Below, piece after piece: positions 53,828 through 61,964 of a stretch of 64,000 bases of DNA. The stretch is taken from assembly GCA_039818345.1 (NCBI GenBank), contig JBCBUC010000004.1:62001-126000 (forward strand), given 5' to 3'. The DNA is from Parvularcula sp039818345. GTDB taxonomy: Bacteria > Pseudomonadota > Alphaproteobacteria > Caulobacterales > Parvularculaceae. Both the position numbers and the translations under genes were made by a program. The notes under the pieces were generated by a model, which saw nothing but the letters and a program-made list of their open reading frames with translations, was not told the origin of the DNA and ran no database searches. The first letter of the stretch is position 1. Every line of letters starts with the position of its first letter.

Positions 53828-54055
53828 TTTCGCTTGCGTCTCCAGCGCCAAGGCGTGCAGCACACCGCCCATTTTGCCTTTCAACGCCTTATAGACCAGT
53901 TGGTGTTGCTGCACGCGGTTAAGGCCCTGAAACGCGGCCGAGATGATGCGTGCACGATAGTGGTCGCCATCACCAGCGAGGTCTTCGATCTCGACCTCCG
54001 CATCCGGCATGGCATCTAAGATCATCTCTTTGATCTCGCTCTCTTTCATCGGCAT
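53816..54055 (-). CDS. BolA family domain, possibly also made separately by internal start
   Basis: The last 79 codons of the purL frame match the BolA/YrbA pattern: MPMKESEIKEMILDAMPDAEVEIED, GDHYRARIISAAFQGLNRVQQHQLVYKALKG and LHALALET. BolA proteins bind glutaredoxins and take part in iron-sulfur trafficking. An AAGGAG (54069-54064) stands eight bases before ATG 54055, ideal for translation of BolA alone, as if purL lost its stop codon before an intact bolA gene. No glutaredoxin gene follows, although grxD is the usual neighbour. Confidence 0.75.
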   Translation of the reverse strand: MPMKESEIKEMILDAMPDAEVEIEDLAGDGDHYRARIISAAFQGLNRVQQHQLVYKALKGKMGGVLHALALETQAKSAD

Positions 54056-56551
54056 GGCGGGTTCTCCTTCACCGGTCGTATAAAGGGCTGGAATAGTCTC
54101 ATCACGGACAGTGGCGAGCGCTGTGATGTCAAGGCGGTCAGTGCCGTCGAGTATGATCTCTGTACCGCCGAAAATTCCAAGGCGGGTGGCTTGCAGCCCA
54201 GCCATTGCAGCTTTTAAGACGAAGTTATCAGCCGTCTCAGCGGCGATCGACACAAGATACCGCGCTTGGTCTTCGCCGAACCAATAGGCCGCTTTTCGTG
54301 CCTGAACAGGCGTCGTGAGCGCAAGGCCAAGGCCCGCAGCAATCGCCATTTCTCCGGCGGCGACCAGGATTCCGCCATCGCTGACGTCGTGGACTGCGCT
54401 GACCCGCCCTTCCACAATCACTTTACGGATGAAGTCACCAGCTTTTTTCTCCAAGGTGAGATCCACCAGCGGCGGCGTACCGTCCTCGATACCGAATAAG
54501 GTCCGCATATAGAGGGATTGGCCAAGGTGGCCGCGGGTCACTCCAATTTGCACAAGCGCATCGCCCATTTCGGCGCCGTTGACGGTTGCATGCTTCTCCG
54601 CATCCGCCAGAAGTCCCACGGCTCCAATCGCTGGGGTGGGAGGGATCGGTGTGCCGTCGGTCTCATTGTAGAGCGAGACATTGCCCGAGACGACCGGCGC
54701 CCCAAGCGCCTGGGATGCTTCAGACATCCCGTCAATGGCGCGGGCGAACTGGCTCATGATCGCGGGTTTTTCAGGATTGCCGAAGTTGAGGCAGTTGGTG
54801 ATAGCGAGCGGCTCTGCTCCGACGGCGGAGAGATTGCGCACGGCTTCTGCCACGGCTTGTTTGCCGCCTTCAAAGGGGTCTGCTGCACAATAGCGCGGGG
54901 TGCAATCAGCGGTGATAGCGAGCGCTTTGTTTGTCCCATGCACGCGCACGACCGATGCGTCGCCGCCGATCACCAGGGTGTCGGCCATGACGGAGTGGTC
55001 ATATTGCTGCGTGACCCAGCTACGGGAGCAAAGCTCTGAAGATGCCATCAGCCTACTGAGGGCGAGCAGCATGGAATCGCCGCCGGGTGTATCCGCTAGG
55101 CTCACGGCGGTCTCGTCCTCTTCGACCCGAACCTTGGTCACTGCTTCGGCCGATTCGAGATTTTCAGCGGCTGTTTTAAAGTCGGTGAAGACAGTCACCG
55201 GTGCATCGGGTACGGAACGTGCGTGAAGCGTGATCGTTTTGTTGCCTTGGCTCACGCCGATCGCCCCGATGTCGTCTCGACCACGCAACGTCTCCGCAAC
55301 CAACGCATCGCCGATATCGCTAAGCGGCTGTTCACCTGCCGTGAGGTGGACCTGGCATTCTCGGTAGGTCACCACTGGGTCTTCGAGCGGCGCCGGTAAG
55401 GGCTCGGCCTCCTGAGGGCGATCATAGTTCGGCGCTTCGTCCGCCAGCGGACCAAGGGGAAGATCGCACTCCGTCTCGCCGTTATGCTCGATCACCAGGC
55501 GGCCGGTCGCAGTCGTCTCGCCGATCACTGCGAAATCGACCTCCCACTTGTCAAAAATCGCGCGGGCTCTTTCCTCCGCTCCCGGACGGAGAACCATCAG
55601 CATGCGCTCCTGGCTTTCCGACAGCATCATTTCGTAGGCCGTCATCGCCTCTTCGCGCTGGGGCACATCGTCGAGCTTGAGGTGAATGCCGCCTTCGCCT
55701 GCGGCCACACCACCCGCTGCCATCTCCACCGATGAGGAGGTAAGGCCGGCCGCGCCCATATCCTGGATCGCGAGGATCGCGTCCTCGGCCATCAGCTCAA
55801 GGCACGCTTCGAGGAGGCGCTTCTCCATAAAGGGGTCACCCACCTGCACCGTGGGGCGTTTTTCCTCCGAGGCGTCATCGAACTCTGCGGAGGCCATGGT
55901 TGCGCCGTGGATGCCGTCGCGGCCGGTCTTTGATCCGACATAGACCACTGGATTGCCGGCGCCTTTCGCGGCGGAGAGGAAGATCTTGTCCTGATCGGCG
56001 ATGCCGACACACATCGCGTTGACGAGGATGTTGCCATTGTAGCGGGGGTCAAAGCCTGTCTCCCCGCCCACCGTCGGTACACCCATACAATTGCCGTAGC
56101 CGCCGATGCCCGCCACCACGCCGGAGAGAAGGTGCTTCGTCTTCGGATGATCAATCGCGCCAAAACGAAGGGCGTTGAGCATCGCCACCGGCCGCGCGCC
56201 CATGGTGAAGACATCGCGCATGATGCCGCCGACGCCGGTCGCTGCACCTTGATAGGGTTCGATGAAGCTGGGGTGGTTGTGGCTTTCCATTTTGAAGACA
56301 ACGGCCTGGCGATCGCCAATATCGACCACGCCTGCGTTCTCGCCCGGCCCGTGGATCACTTGAGGACCTTCCGTGGGCAAGCGTTTGAGGTGCCGTCGCG
56401 AGGATTTGTACGAGCAATGCTCGGACCACATGACGGAGACAATGCCGAGCTCGAGGAGGCTCGGCTCGCGCCCAATGGAGCCGCAAAAGCGTTCATACTC
56501 GTCCCGGGTCAGGCCGTGCTCTTTGATAGTCTCAGGAGAATGCGTCGTCAT
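53816..56551 (-). CDS. purL: Composite FGAM synthase: PurL with inserted PurS-like domain and C-terminal BolA domain
   Basis: This 911-residue protein contains the small-type PurL ATPase of purine synthesis: SVMWSEHCSYKSS, VFKMESHNHPS, VGGETGFDP, IQDMGAAGL, and in the second half QYDHSVMADT, NCLNFGNPEKP and HDVSDGGI. Between the halves, in the linker after DEAPNYDRP, about 88 extra residues (393-480) follow the PurS pattern: a strand ECQVHLTAGE, a helix, GVSQGNKTITLHA, then ENLESAEAVTKVRVEE. After residue 832 a whole BolA domain follows without a stop. PurL proper is thus about 744 residues, the normal size. purQ is separate at 61965-62624 and no purS gene is nearby. The fusion assignment is by pattern reading. 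Confidence 0.9.
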   Translation of the reverse strand: MTTHSPETIKEHGLTRDEYERFCGSIGREPSLLELGIVSVMWSEHCSYKSSRRHLKRLPTEGPQVIHGPGENAGVVDIGDRQAVVFKMESHNHPSFIEPYQGAATGVGGIMRDVFTMGARPVAMLNALRFGAIDHPKTKHLLSGVVAGIGGYGNCMGVPTVGGETGFDPRYNGNILVNAMCVGIADQDKIFLSAAKGAGNPVVYVGSKTGRDGIHGATMASAEFDDASEEKRPTVQVGDPFMEKRLLEACLELMAEDAILAIQDMGAAGLTSSSVEMAAGGVAAGEGGIHLKLDDVPQREEAMTAYEMMLSESQERMLMVLRPGAEERARAIFDKWEVDFAVIGETTATGRLVIEHNGETECDLPLGPLADEAPNYDRPQEAEPLPAPLEDPVVTYRECQVHLTAGEQPLSDIGDALVAETLRGRDDIGAIGVSQGNKTITLHARSVPDAPVTVFTDFKTAAENLESAEAVTKVRVEEDETAVSLADTPGGDSMLLALSRLMASSELCSRSWVTQQYDHSVMADTLVIGGDASVVRVHGTNKALAITADCTPRYCAADPFEGGKQAVAEAVRNLSAVGAEPLAITNCLNFGNPEKPAIMSQFARAIDGMSEASQALGAPVVSGNVSLYNETDGTPIPPTPAIGAVGLLADAEKHATVNGAEMGDALVQIGVTRGHLGQSLYMRTLFGIEDGTPPLVDLTLEKKAGDFIRKVIVEGRVSAVHDVSDGGILVAAGEMAIAAGLGLALTTPVQARKAAYWFGEDQARYLVSIAAETADNFVLKAAMAGLQATRLGIFGGTEIILDGTDRLDITALATVRDETIPALYTTGEGEPAMPMKESEIKEMILDAMPDAEVEIEDLAGDGDHYRARIISAAFQGLNRVQQHQLVYKALKGKMGGVLHALALETQAKSAD

Positions 56552-56593
56552 GGCGGGGGCATGCCTGCCGCCGAGCAGGAGCGCAAGGGAGGC

Positions 56594-57172
56594 CTAGCGG
56601 CAGATGAGCCCTGCTGGATCGAGTGGCACGCCCGACAGGTAGAGATGCAAGAATCGCACGGTGACGAAGCTGCTGATAAGCCCGCCAACAATCGCGCCGA
56701 CGTCCCCGGCCCGTGAGGTGCCCACGGCCCCGCTGTCCCCGCGCACCCGGTAGGAGAACCGGTCTGCAAGGCCCCAAAGGAAGAACGCGCCAAAGACTGT
56801 CACCGACCGGCTGTCTCCATTGACCAAAAGATGCGCAAAGCTCCCCAAAATCGCGCCAAGCGACATGGGATGCCCGGCCCAAGATTTGATCCGCCCCGCC
56901 GGCAGATAGGATGCTGTGAACAAGATAAAAGCGACAACCAGGAGCGGCGTCGCCACCATCGTGCCCCATGAAGGCGGCGCGTAAAGAGCCTCCGGCACGG
57001 CGCGCTTCCAACCCATCACGAGAAGCACAAATCCGGTGAGCGAGATCAGAGAATAAAGCCCCTTGTAAGGCCCATCCCCCAGCCGGGCGACCAGCGCCGA
57101 GCGTGGTCCCCGCGCATAAGCGGTGAAAAGATGGGTCACCAAGAAAATGACCAGCCCCGTTGTGAGCAGCAT
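56594..57172 (-). CDS. NnrU family membrane protein
   Basis: This 192-residue protein has about five or six membrane helices. LVIFLVTHLFTAYARGPRSALVARLGDGPYKGLYSLIS and HPMSLGAILGSFAHLLVNGDSRSVTVFGAFFLWGLADRFSYR match the NnrU family, linked by genetics to nitric-oxide reduction in rhodobacters and related to a carotenoid/haem-associated membrane family. No denitrification gene is near. ATG 57172 is chosen because upstream codons (to 57367) lack hydrophobic character. It is 42 bases upstream of purL on the same strand. Confidence 0.8.
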   Translation of the reverse strand: MLLTTGLVIFLVTHLFTAYARGPRSALVARLGDGPYKGLYSLISLTGFVLLVMGWKRAVPEALYAPPSWGTMVATPLLVVAFILFTASYLPAGRIKSWAGHPMSLGAILGSFAHLLVNGDSRSVTVFGAFFLWGLADRFSYRVRGDSGAVGTSRAGDVGAIVGGLISSFVTVRFLHLYLSGVPLDPAGLICR

Positions 57173-57313
57173 AGCGGTCCGCCTCCCGATCTTTTTTCGG
57201 TGAGGATAGCCCATCTCTTGGCGCGCGTCAGGGCCTAAGCCGCCGCCGCGCGCCATCCTCTGCGCCAATATCACGAATTGATCTCGCCCTCGCCTCTGGT
57301 GGAGGGAGATCCC

Positions 57314-57355
57314 ATGACGACGTCTGATGAGAGAGCGAAGCGCTATGGTGGGTGA
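57314..57355 (+). other. Possible short upstream ORF with a strong ribosome-binding site
   Basis: GGAGGGAGA directly precedes ATG 57314, which opens a 13-codon frame ending TGA at 57353-57355. That stop overlaps the start region (ATG 57345) of the next gene in another frame. It may be a coupling leader for the downstream gene, which has no strong site of its own, or the trace of a frameshift. Confidence 0.3.
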
Positions 57356-57899
57356 TGACCCACTCAAGGGCCAGGATTTGGGCCCCTACCTCCATGTGGC
57401 CGATAACGACTTACGGCTCCTCTCCGTCTTTGATGACCTCACCTATGATCGGGCGGATGCCGACATGCTCACCCCGGGCATGCGATCGCACCTTGCGAGG
57501 ACGCTCAAGGCCCTGGGGTTTCGGCAGAAGACGGGCAATCTCTTCGTGCACGGCAAAGCTGAGGAGCGCTGCCTCCTCCCCAAATCCCATGCCCTGGGGG
57601 CCTCTCCCTTTGATATTTTGCGGTACACAGAAAGAAAAGCGCGAGACTATGTCGCCCTCACGCCCACCCAAACCGCGTGCCAGTTCATCGATGCCTATCC
57701 GCTTGAAGAGGCGGTGGAGCGCACCAAAGCGCTGATCGCCAAGCACCCCATCAACCTCTTTCGCCTGATGGATTACCTTGAGCGCAAGCCCGCGCATGAG
57801 GCTTTTCAAGAGGCGATTGGGCACCTGCGGTTCGTGCAGCGTGAGGCGGTGCAATCGGGCGCGCTGAAACGCTTGCGGCCCTTGGGCTTTTCGCTCTGA
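57345..57899 (+). CDS. Conserved hypothetical protein
   Basis: I do not recognise this 184-residue soluble protein. It is rich in charged helices; notable segments are RYTERKARDYVALTPTQTACQFIDAYP and KHPINLFRLMDYLERKPAH. No signal peptide, membrane helix or catalytic motif is evident, and there are just a few cysteines. Codon use is like its neighbours, so it is probably a real gene. The start is uncertain (57327, 57345 or GTG 57348); see the short upstream frame with a strong ribosome-binding site. It is followed after 81 bases by a serine-hydrolase gene. Confidence 0.6.
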   Translation: MVGDDPLKGQDLGPYLHVADNDLRLLSVFDDLTYDRADADMLTPGMRSHLARTLKALGFRQKTGNLFVHGKAEERCLLPKSHALGASPFDILRYTERKARDYVALTPTQTACQFIDAYPLEEAVERTKALIAKHPINLFRLMDYLERKPAHEAFQEAIGHLRFVQREAVQSGALKRLRPLGFSL

Positions 57900-57980
57900 G
57901 AACACCGTCGGCAGAGGGTCCTTCGTGACAGCCTCGGCGCCAGCGTTTAGGAACCCGGCGAGCATGGAGGAGAGGGTCTG

Positions 57981-59114
57981 ATGGCAAAGAGGATTTGGGT
58001 TGCGCTGCTTAGCGTTCTTTTTGTCATCGGCGCGTGCGCGGTGGAGGAGAGTGGGCCAGCGCCCACCGCCCTCACCCAAGACGATCTGCAGGCGAAGCTT
58101 GATGCGCTGCAGGCGGCCCATCCTGAGACGCCCGGTTTTGCGATCGCGTTTGTCCTGCCCGACGGCGCGATGGTGTCCGCAGCAACGGGGGTCGCGGCGC
58201 CCGATGGTCGGGCGATGACCCCGGACACCCCGGTGCGCCAGGCGAGCATCACCAAGACCTTTGTCGCGGCGGCGCTGTTGCGGCTGCAAGAAGAGGGCAA
58301 GATCGACCTCGATCAGCCCCTAGGCGAGGTCATCGACCCCGAGATCGATCAGCTTCTGACCGGGGACGGTTATGACACCCGTGCGATGACCGTCCGTCAG
58401 GTGATGATGCACAATGCAAGTCTGGGCGATCATTTTTATGGCGAAGCCTACCTCAACGCGGTGCTGGGCGATCCTGGCCGGGTGTGGACCGCGCTCGACC
58501 AGCTCACTTTAATGGTGGAGATCGCGGATCCTTTGGGCCCGCCGGGGGAAGCGATGGTCTATTCGGATTCAGGTTATGTGATCCTTGGAACCATCATTGA
58601 ACGGATCACTGGGCAGCGCATGGGCGCGGCGGTTGCTGCGCTCCTCTCCTTTGATGCCATAGGGCTTGAGACCGTGTGGTGGGATGAGGAAACCGCGCCG
58701 CCTGCTGGAACCCTTCCGCGGGCGCATCAATGGCTGGGGGATGTGGATACGTTTGCCTTCAACGGCACGATTGACGCGTTTGGCGGCGGCGGCATTGTGG
58801 CGAGTGTCGAGGACATCGCCCGGTTCTATGCTGCGCTCTTTGCCGGTGAGGTGTTTGATGATCCGGCCACCTTGGAGGAGATGACCAACCCGCCGGGGAA
58901 TGTGTCGACAGCGGATTATCGCTTGGGCCTCTTCCCCGGCACGGTCGGGGATCACCAGGCCTATGGCCATAGCGGCTTTTGGGGCACGCAAGCCACCGCG
59001 GTGCCGGCCCTTGGGCTTGTCTATGCTGGTGTGTCGCTCAATGGCGATGGCTTGCCTTCCTTGCGGGCCGTTGGCCATGGGGTGGCCGCGACGCTCTCGG
59101 ACGGAGCGGACTGA
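57981..59114 (+). CDS. Serine beta-lactamase-like hydrolase lipoprotein
   Basis: This exported protein has a signal peptide with lipobox IGAC (Cys19) and a class C beta-lactamase/DD-peptidase fold. The nucleophile is Ser89 in SITK, the second motif is YSDSGY (Tyr194, in the YxN position) and the third is HSG near GHSGFWG. Such proteins act as D-alanyl-D-alanine carboxypeptidases, esterases or beta-lactamases. The YSD rather than YSN motif is common in the esterase/peptidase members, so a beta-lactamase role is not claimed. It has 377 residues. GGAGAGGG precedes the ATG. Confidence 0.85.
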   Translation: MAKRIWVALLSVLFVIGACAVEESGPAPTALTQDDLQAKLDALQAAHPETPGFAIAFVLPDGAMVSAATGVAAPDGRAMTPDTPVRQASITKTFVAAALLRLQEEGKIDLDQPLGEVIDPEIDQLLTGDGYDTRAMTVRQVMMHNASLGDHFYGEAYLNAVLGDPGRVWTALDQLTLMVEIADPLGPPGEAMVYSDSGYVILGTIIERITGQRMGAAVAALLSFDAIGLETVWWDEETAPPAGTLPRAHQWLGDVDTFAFNGTIDAFGGGGIVASVEDIARFYAALFAGEVFDDPATLEEMTNPPGNVSTADYRLGLFPGTVGDHQAYGHSGFWGTQATAVPALGLVYAGVSLNGDGLPSLRAVGHGVAATLSDGAD

Positions 59115-59135
59115 ACCATCCTGGTCGGGATGGAT

Positions 59136-60335
59136 TTAGGGTGCGGTGTCGTCGGTCGTGGCCTCACGCGCCGCATACCGCCCGCTCTTGGGCCAGGGCA
59201 CATGGTCCGGCCACGTGACGTGCCAGGCCCCCGCCAATTGCTCTGTCTTGACATGCCGAGTAAAATCTAGCTTCGCGCCCCTGAGGTTGGCGGCCCTGAG
59301 GTTAGCGCCTCCGAGCTTGACGCCCCCGAGGTTGGCGCCTCCGAGGTTGGCGTCCCAGAGGTTGGCGTCCTCGAGGTTGGCGCCTCCGAGGTTGGCGTCC
59401 CAGAGGTTGGCGTCCTCGAGGTTGGCTTCGACCAACAACCAATGGCGGCATTTGGCCTTTGGTTGGTCGAGACCGTGGAGGTCACAGCGGCGGAGGTCCA
59501 CGAGCATGCCTAAGGTGACCTGTTCGCGCTCCTCAAGGCTTGCATCGGAGGTCAGCTCCGTCAGGGCACGGAAGGCGGTCGCCACGGGTTCACTCGGGCG
59601 AGGGTGCGGCTCAGGTGTTTCAGTACGTGCTGCTTCCTCTTCCTCTTCCTCCGGGACAGGAGGAGGGGCCTCGGCGGCGTCTTCGTCGGTCCTCGCGTCA
59701 ATCCGCAATCTGCGCAGCTCGAGCGCTTGGACTTCGTTCTGCTTCTCCCGCGCGGCGATACCGGCAGGCCCAGTTTCGGTCCGAATAAACCCAGCCAAAA
59801 GCTCCACCACCGTGCGGCGGTAATTGGCTTTTGGTTCGCGGGCCAGGCGTTTAAGCGCCTCAATCCCCGCCATCTGCACCGCGGGGCTGTCTTCTTTCAA
59901 CAGCTGCGCTGCCTTCACAAAGCGATCATTGCGCTCCGCCTCCAACGCCACCCGCACCTGGTCATCACTGATCCGTGTGCGGCGCGCAGCGTTGTGCAAT
60001 TGGAAAAACCCGAACAGTGCCGCGATGATGCCGGCCACGGTGAAGGAGAGGTTGCGGAGGATATCCGCCACGGTCTTGCCGTCCGTCCCTTTTTGAGAGT
60101 CTGTCTCTTCTTGAAAGAACGAAAATCCCTCTCCCAGCTGTTCCAGGATCAACAGCCAGAGCTGCCAGACCCCCAGCCCGCCGAGGGGAATGGCGAGGGC
60201 GAAGAGAATAAGGAACAGCCGCTCAATCCGCCGGTTGCGGTCCGGACCACCGATGAACCAGCTCAAGCACCAGGCGACACCGCCTGCCGCTTTCTTCAGC
60301 GCATCCGCTATCGATTTGAGCCGTTCTCGCCACAT
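59136..60335 (-). CDS. Membrane protein with pentapeptide repeats
   Basis: This 399-residue protein has two membrane helices (about residues 40-66 and 92-112), a helical cytoplasmic region with an acidic, low-complexity stretch (PPPVPEEEEEE), and a C-terminal pentapeptide-repeat solenoid (about residues 304-355). The solenoid is made of ANLED, ANLWD, ANLGG and variants and would form a right-handed beta-helix. Helix-plus-pentapeptide proteins are often membrane-linked scaffolds; no function is assigned. The repeat block shows a recent 45-base duplication. Confidence 0.8.
   Translation of the reverse strand: MWRERLKSIADALKKAAGGVAWCLSWFIGGPDRNRRIERLFLILFALAIPLGGLGVWQLWLLILEQLGEGFSFFQEETDSQKGTDGKTVADILRNLSFTVAGIIAALFGFFQLHNAARRTRISDDQVRVALEAERNDRFVKAAQLLKEDSPAVQMAGIEALKRLAREPKANYRRTVVELLAGFIRTETGPAGIAAREKQNEVQALELRRLRIDARTDEDAAEAPPPVPEEEEEEAARTETPEPHPRPSEPVATAFRALTELTSDASLEEREQVTLGMLVDLRRCDLHGLDQPKAKCRHWLLVEANLEDANLWDANLGGANLEDANLWDANLGGANLGGVKLGGANLRAANLRGAKLDFTRHVKTEQLAGAWHVTWPDHVPWPKSGRYAAREATTDDTAP
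59328..59417. repeat. Perfect 45-bp tandem duplication in the pentapeptide-repeat coding region
   Basis: Bases 59328-59372 and 59373-59417 are identical and adjacent; each unit itself contains three 15-base pentapeptide copies. The unit keeps the reading frame (15 codons). Such exact tandem DNA suggests recent slippage or unequal exchange, so copy number may vary between strains. Confidence 0.9.
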
Positions 60336-60392
60336 GCGCCGTTGATGCCTCGCCGCCGCGGCTTAAGCAATCACCTTAAGCGCAGCGGGCCC

Positions 60393-61859
60393 CTAGGGCG
60401 CGAGGCCGGTCTCGCAGAGGATGAGCTCAAAGAACCCCACCGGATCAATGCGGTTAAAATAGAGAAGCGCTTCGTTCGCGCCGGAGACCATTTCGGCCTC
60501 ATGGCGGATCACCATCGGTTCATCGTCGCTGCAGCGTAAGGTAAAACGGTCCGCGCCGTCCTCAATGCCGTAGACCCAAATATCCGCCTCCGTCGCATCG
60601 GTGAAGATCGAGTCAGGCACATCAGCCAGGGTGAGGCTGATGTAAGAGGTGCCGTCCTCCGCCACAAAGGGCTCAGGTGACTGCGCGAAGGGCAGGGAGC
60701 TCGAGGCGGGCGGCTGTACGGAGTAAAGCTCGAAGAACGGCCCCCCAGTGTCACGGTAGATGCTGATGTCCCCGCCCGCGCCGGTGATCGCTGAGAACGC
60801 CATGGCGCTGCCGAACTCTGGCGGGAACCAGCCAAAGGGATCAAACTTCACCCCCGGGTCATTGGTGATGACGGTCTGGACACCTGTCTCTGCGTTGACC
60901 ATCAAGACCTGGCCCTCATCTGCGCCGGTGGAGAGGGTGGTGAGGAAGATCGACGTACCGCGCACCCAGCGAAAGCCAGAAAACCCAGCGCGCACAGGCG
61001 TCAGATCAATTTCGGTGCTCGGATCATTGGCATCAGCATAGGCAATGAAGCCGCCACCGAAAGGAGCCGCCGTGTCCTCCCGCGCGTAAACCAGCCACGT
61101 GGTGCTGGCATCAGCATTTTGGCTCGGCAATTGGTTGATGCGTTCTGATCCATTAGGGGTCACCTGATCAACCGTGAACGTGCCATTGGTGTTCTCCCGT
61201 GCCCGGAAGAACTGAAGCGTGCCGTCAGAGGCCTCTTTGTTGTAGTAGATCGCAACGCCTTGGTCATCGAGGCCATATTCGGGACCGTTCTTCGTGTCCG
61301 TCAGTGTGGCAACATCATCAAACATCCTGCGCACCGACCCTTCGGCAAAGAGACCCGTGACCGGATCATAAGCTTGAACAAAGCCTTCGCCGTTGAACTG
61401 GAACACGATTTCCGGTTTGAGCGGATGGATCTCGGGATCGATGTAGCTGGTGTTGGGCGGGTTGATCGGGGTCGTCCGGATGCCGTCGTCCTCGACCGTG
61501 ATGTTGACGTCGTCGCTGACGGCGGCGTTGACCCCGTCATTGGCCGTCAGGCGAAAGGTCAGCACATCGCGGCCTGCCACCCTCGGCGCGATAAAGGACG
61601 CGGTGCTGGTCTCTGCGTTTTGAAGGGTGACCGCAGGACCGCTCGTTTGCGTCCAAAGGACCGTGGGCGTCTCATTGGGATCTGAGACGTTGCCTGACAA
61701 GACGACGTTCTGCCCCTCAAAGGCGGTTTGATCCGCCCCGGCCGAGACGGTCGGCGCGGTGTTCACCGCGGGGGTCGATGGCCCGCTGCCGCCCCCTCCT
61801 GAACAAGCGGTGAGGAAGGCGCTGCTGATAATGACCCGAAACCATGCCTTGGGTATCAT
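60393..61859 (-). CDS. Large PKD/cadherin-like domain lipoprotein
   Basis: This 488-residue exported protein has lipobox LTAC (Cys19) and a glycine-serine linker (SGGGGSG). One PKD/REJ-type beta-sandwich follows (about residues 33-120: NTAPTVSAGADQTAFEGQNV, LTFRLTANDG). A beta-rich C-terminal region without known motifs could be a propeller-like domain (FFRARENTNGTFTV, GQVLMVNAETGVQT). It has two late cysteines. It may bind carbohydrate or partner proteins at the cell surface; the function is unknown. No operon partner is evident. Confidence 0.75.
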   Translation of the reverse strand: MIPKAWFRVIISSAFLTACSGGGGSGPSTPAVNTAPTVSAGADQTAFEGQNVVLSGNVSDPNETPTVLWTQTSGPAVTLQNAETSTASFIAPRVAGRDVLTFRLTANDGVNAAVSDDVNITVEDDGIRTTPINPPNTSYIDPEIHPLKPEIVFQFNGEGFVQAYDPVTGLFAEGSVRRMFDDVATLTDTKNGPEYGLDDQGVAIYYNKEASDGTLQFFRARENTNGTFTVDQVTPNGSERINQLPSQNADASTTWLVYAREDTAAPFGGGFIAYADANDPSTEIDLTPVRAGFSGFRWVRGTSIFLTTLSTGADEGQVLMVNAETGVQTVITNDPGVKFDPFGWFPPEFGSAMAFSAITGAGGDISIYRDTGGPFFELYSVQPPASSSLPFAQSPEPFVAEDGTSYISLTLADVPDSIFTDATEADIWVYGIEDGADRFTLRCSDDEPMVIRHEAEMVSGANEALLYFNRIDPVGFFELILCETGLAP

Positions 61860-61964
61860 GGTGCTCTCCCGAACACTTTTCCCGCATGGTCGGCCAGCTA
61901 TTTGGTCCGCACAAGCTCCGGGACCGTATCAAAGTGTAAGACGCTTTCTAAAACTGTCAGCAAA

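Noticed and set aside
57411..58289. 292-codon minus-strand frame over the hypothetical protein and hydrolase genes
   Set aside because: Crosses a gene boundary and is antisense to better coding frames.
57981..59114. Reading the serine hydrolase as an antibiotic-resistance beta-lactamase
   Set aside because: The fold is shared by peptidases and esterases and the second motif is YSD; sequence alone does not support resistance.
59281..59430. Repeat array resembling a CRISPR at first glance
   Set aside because: The 15-base periodic units are contiguous, coding and lack spacers; they encode pentapeptide repeats.
59604..60539. 311-codon plus-strand frame over the pentapeptide gene
   Set aside because: Low-complexity arginine/glutamine-rich shadow spanning two opposite-strand genes.
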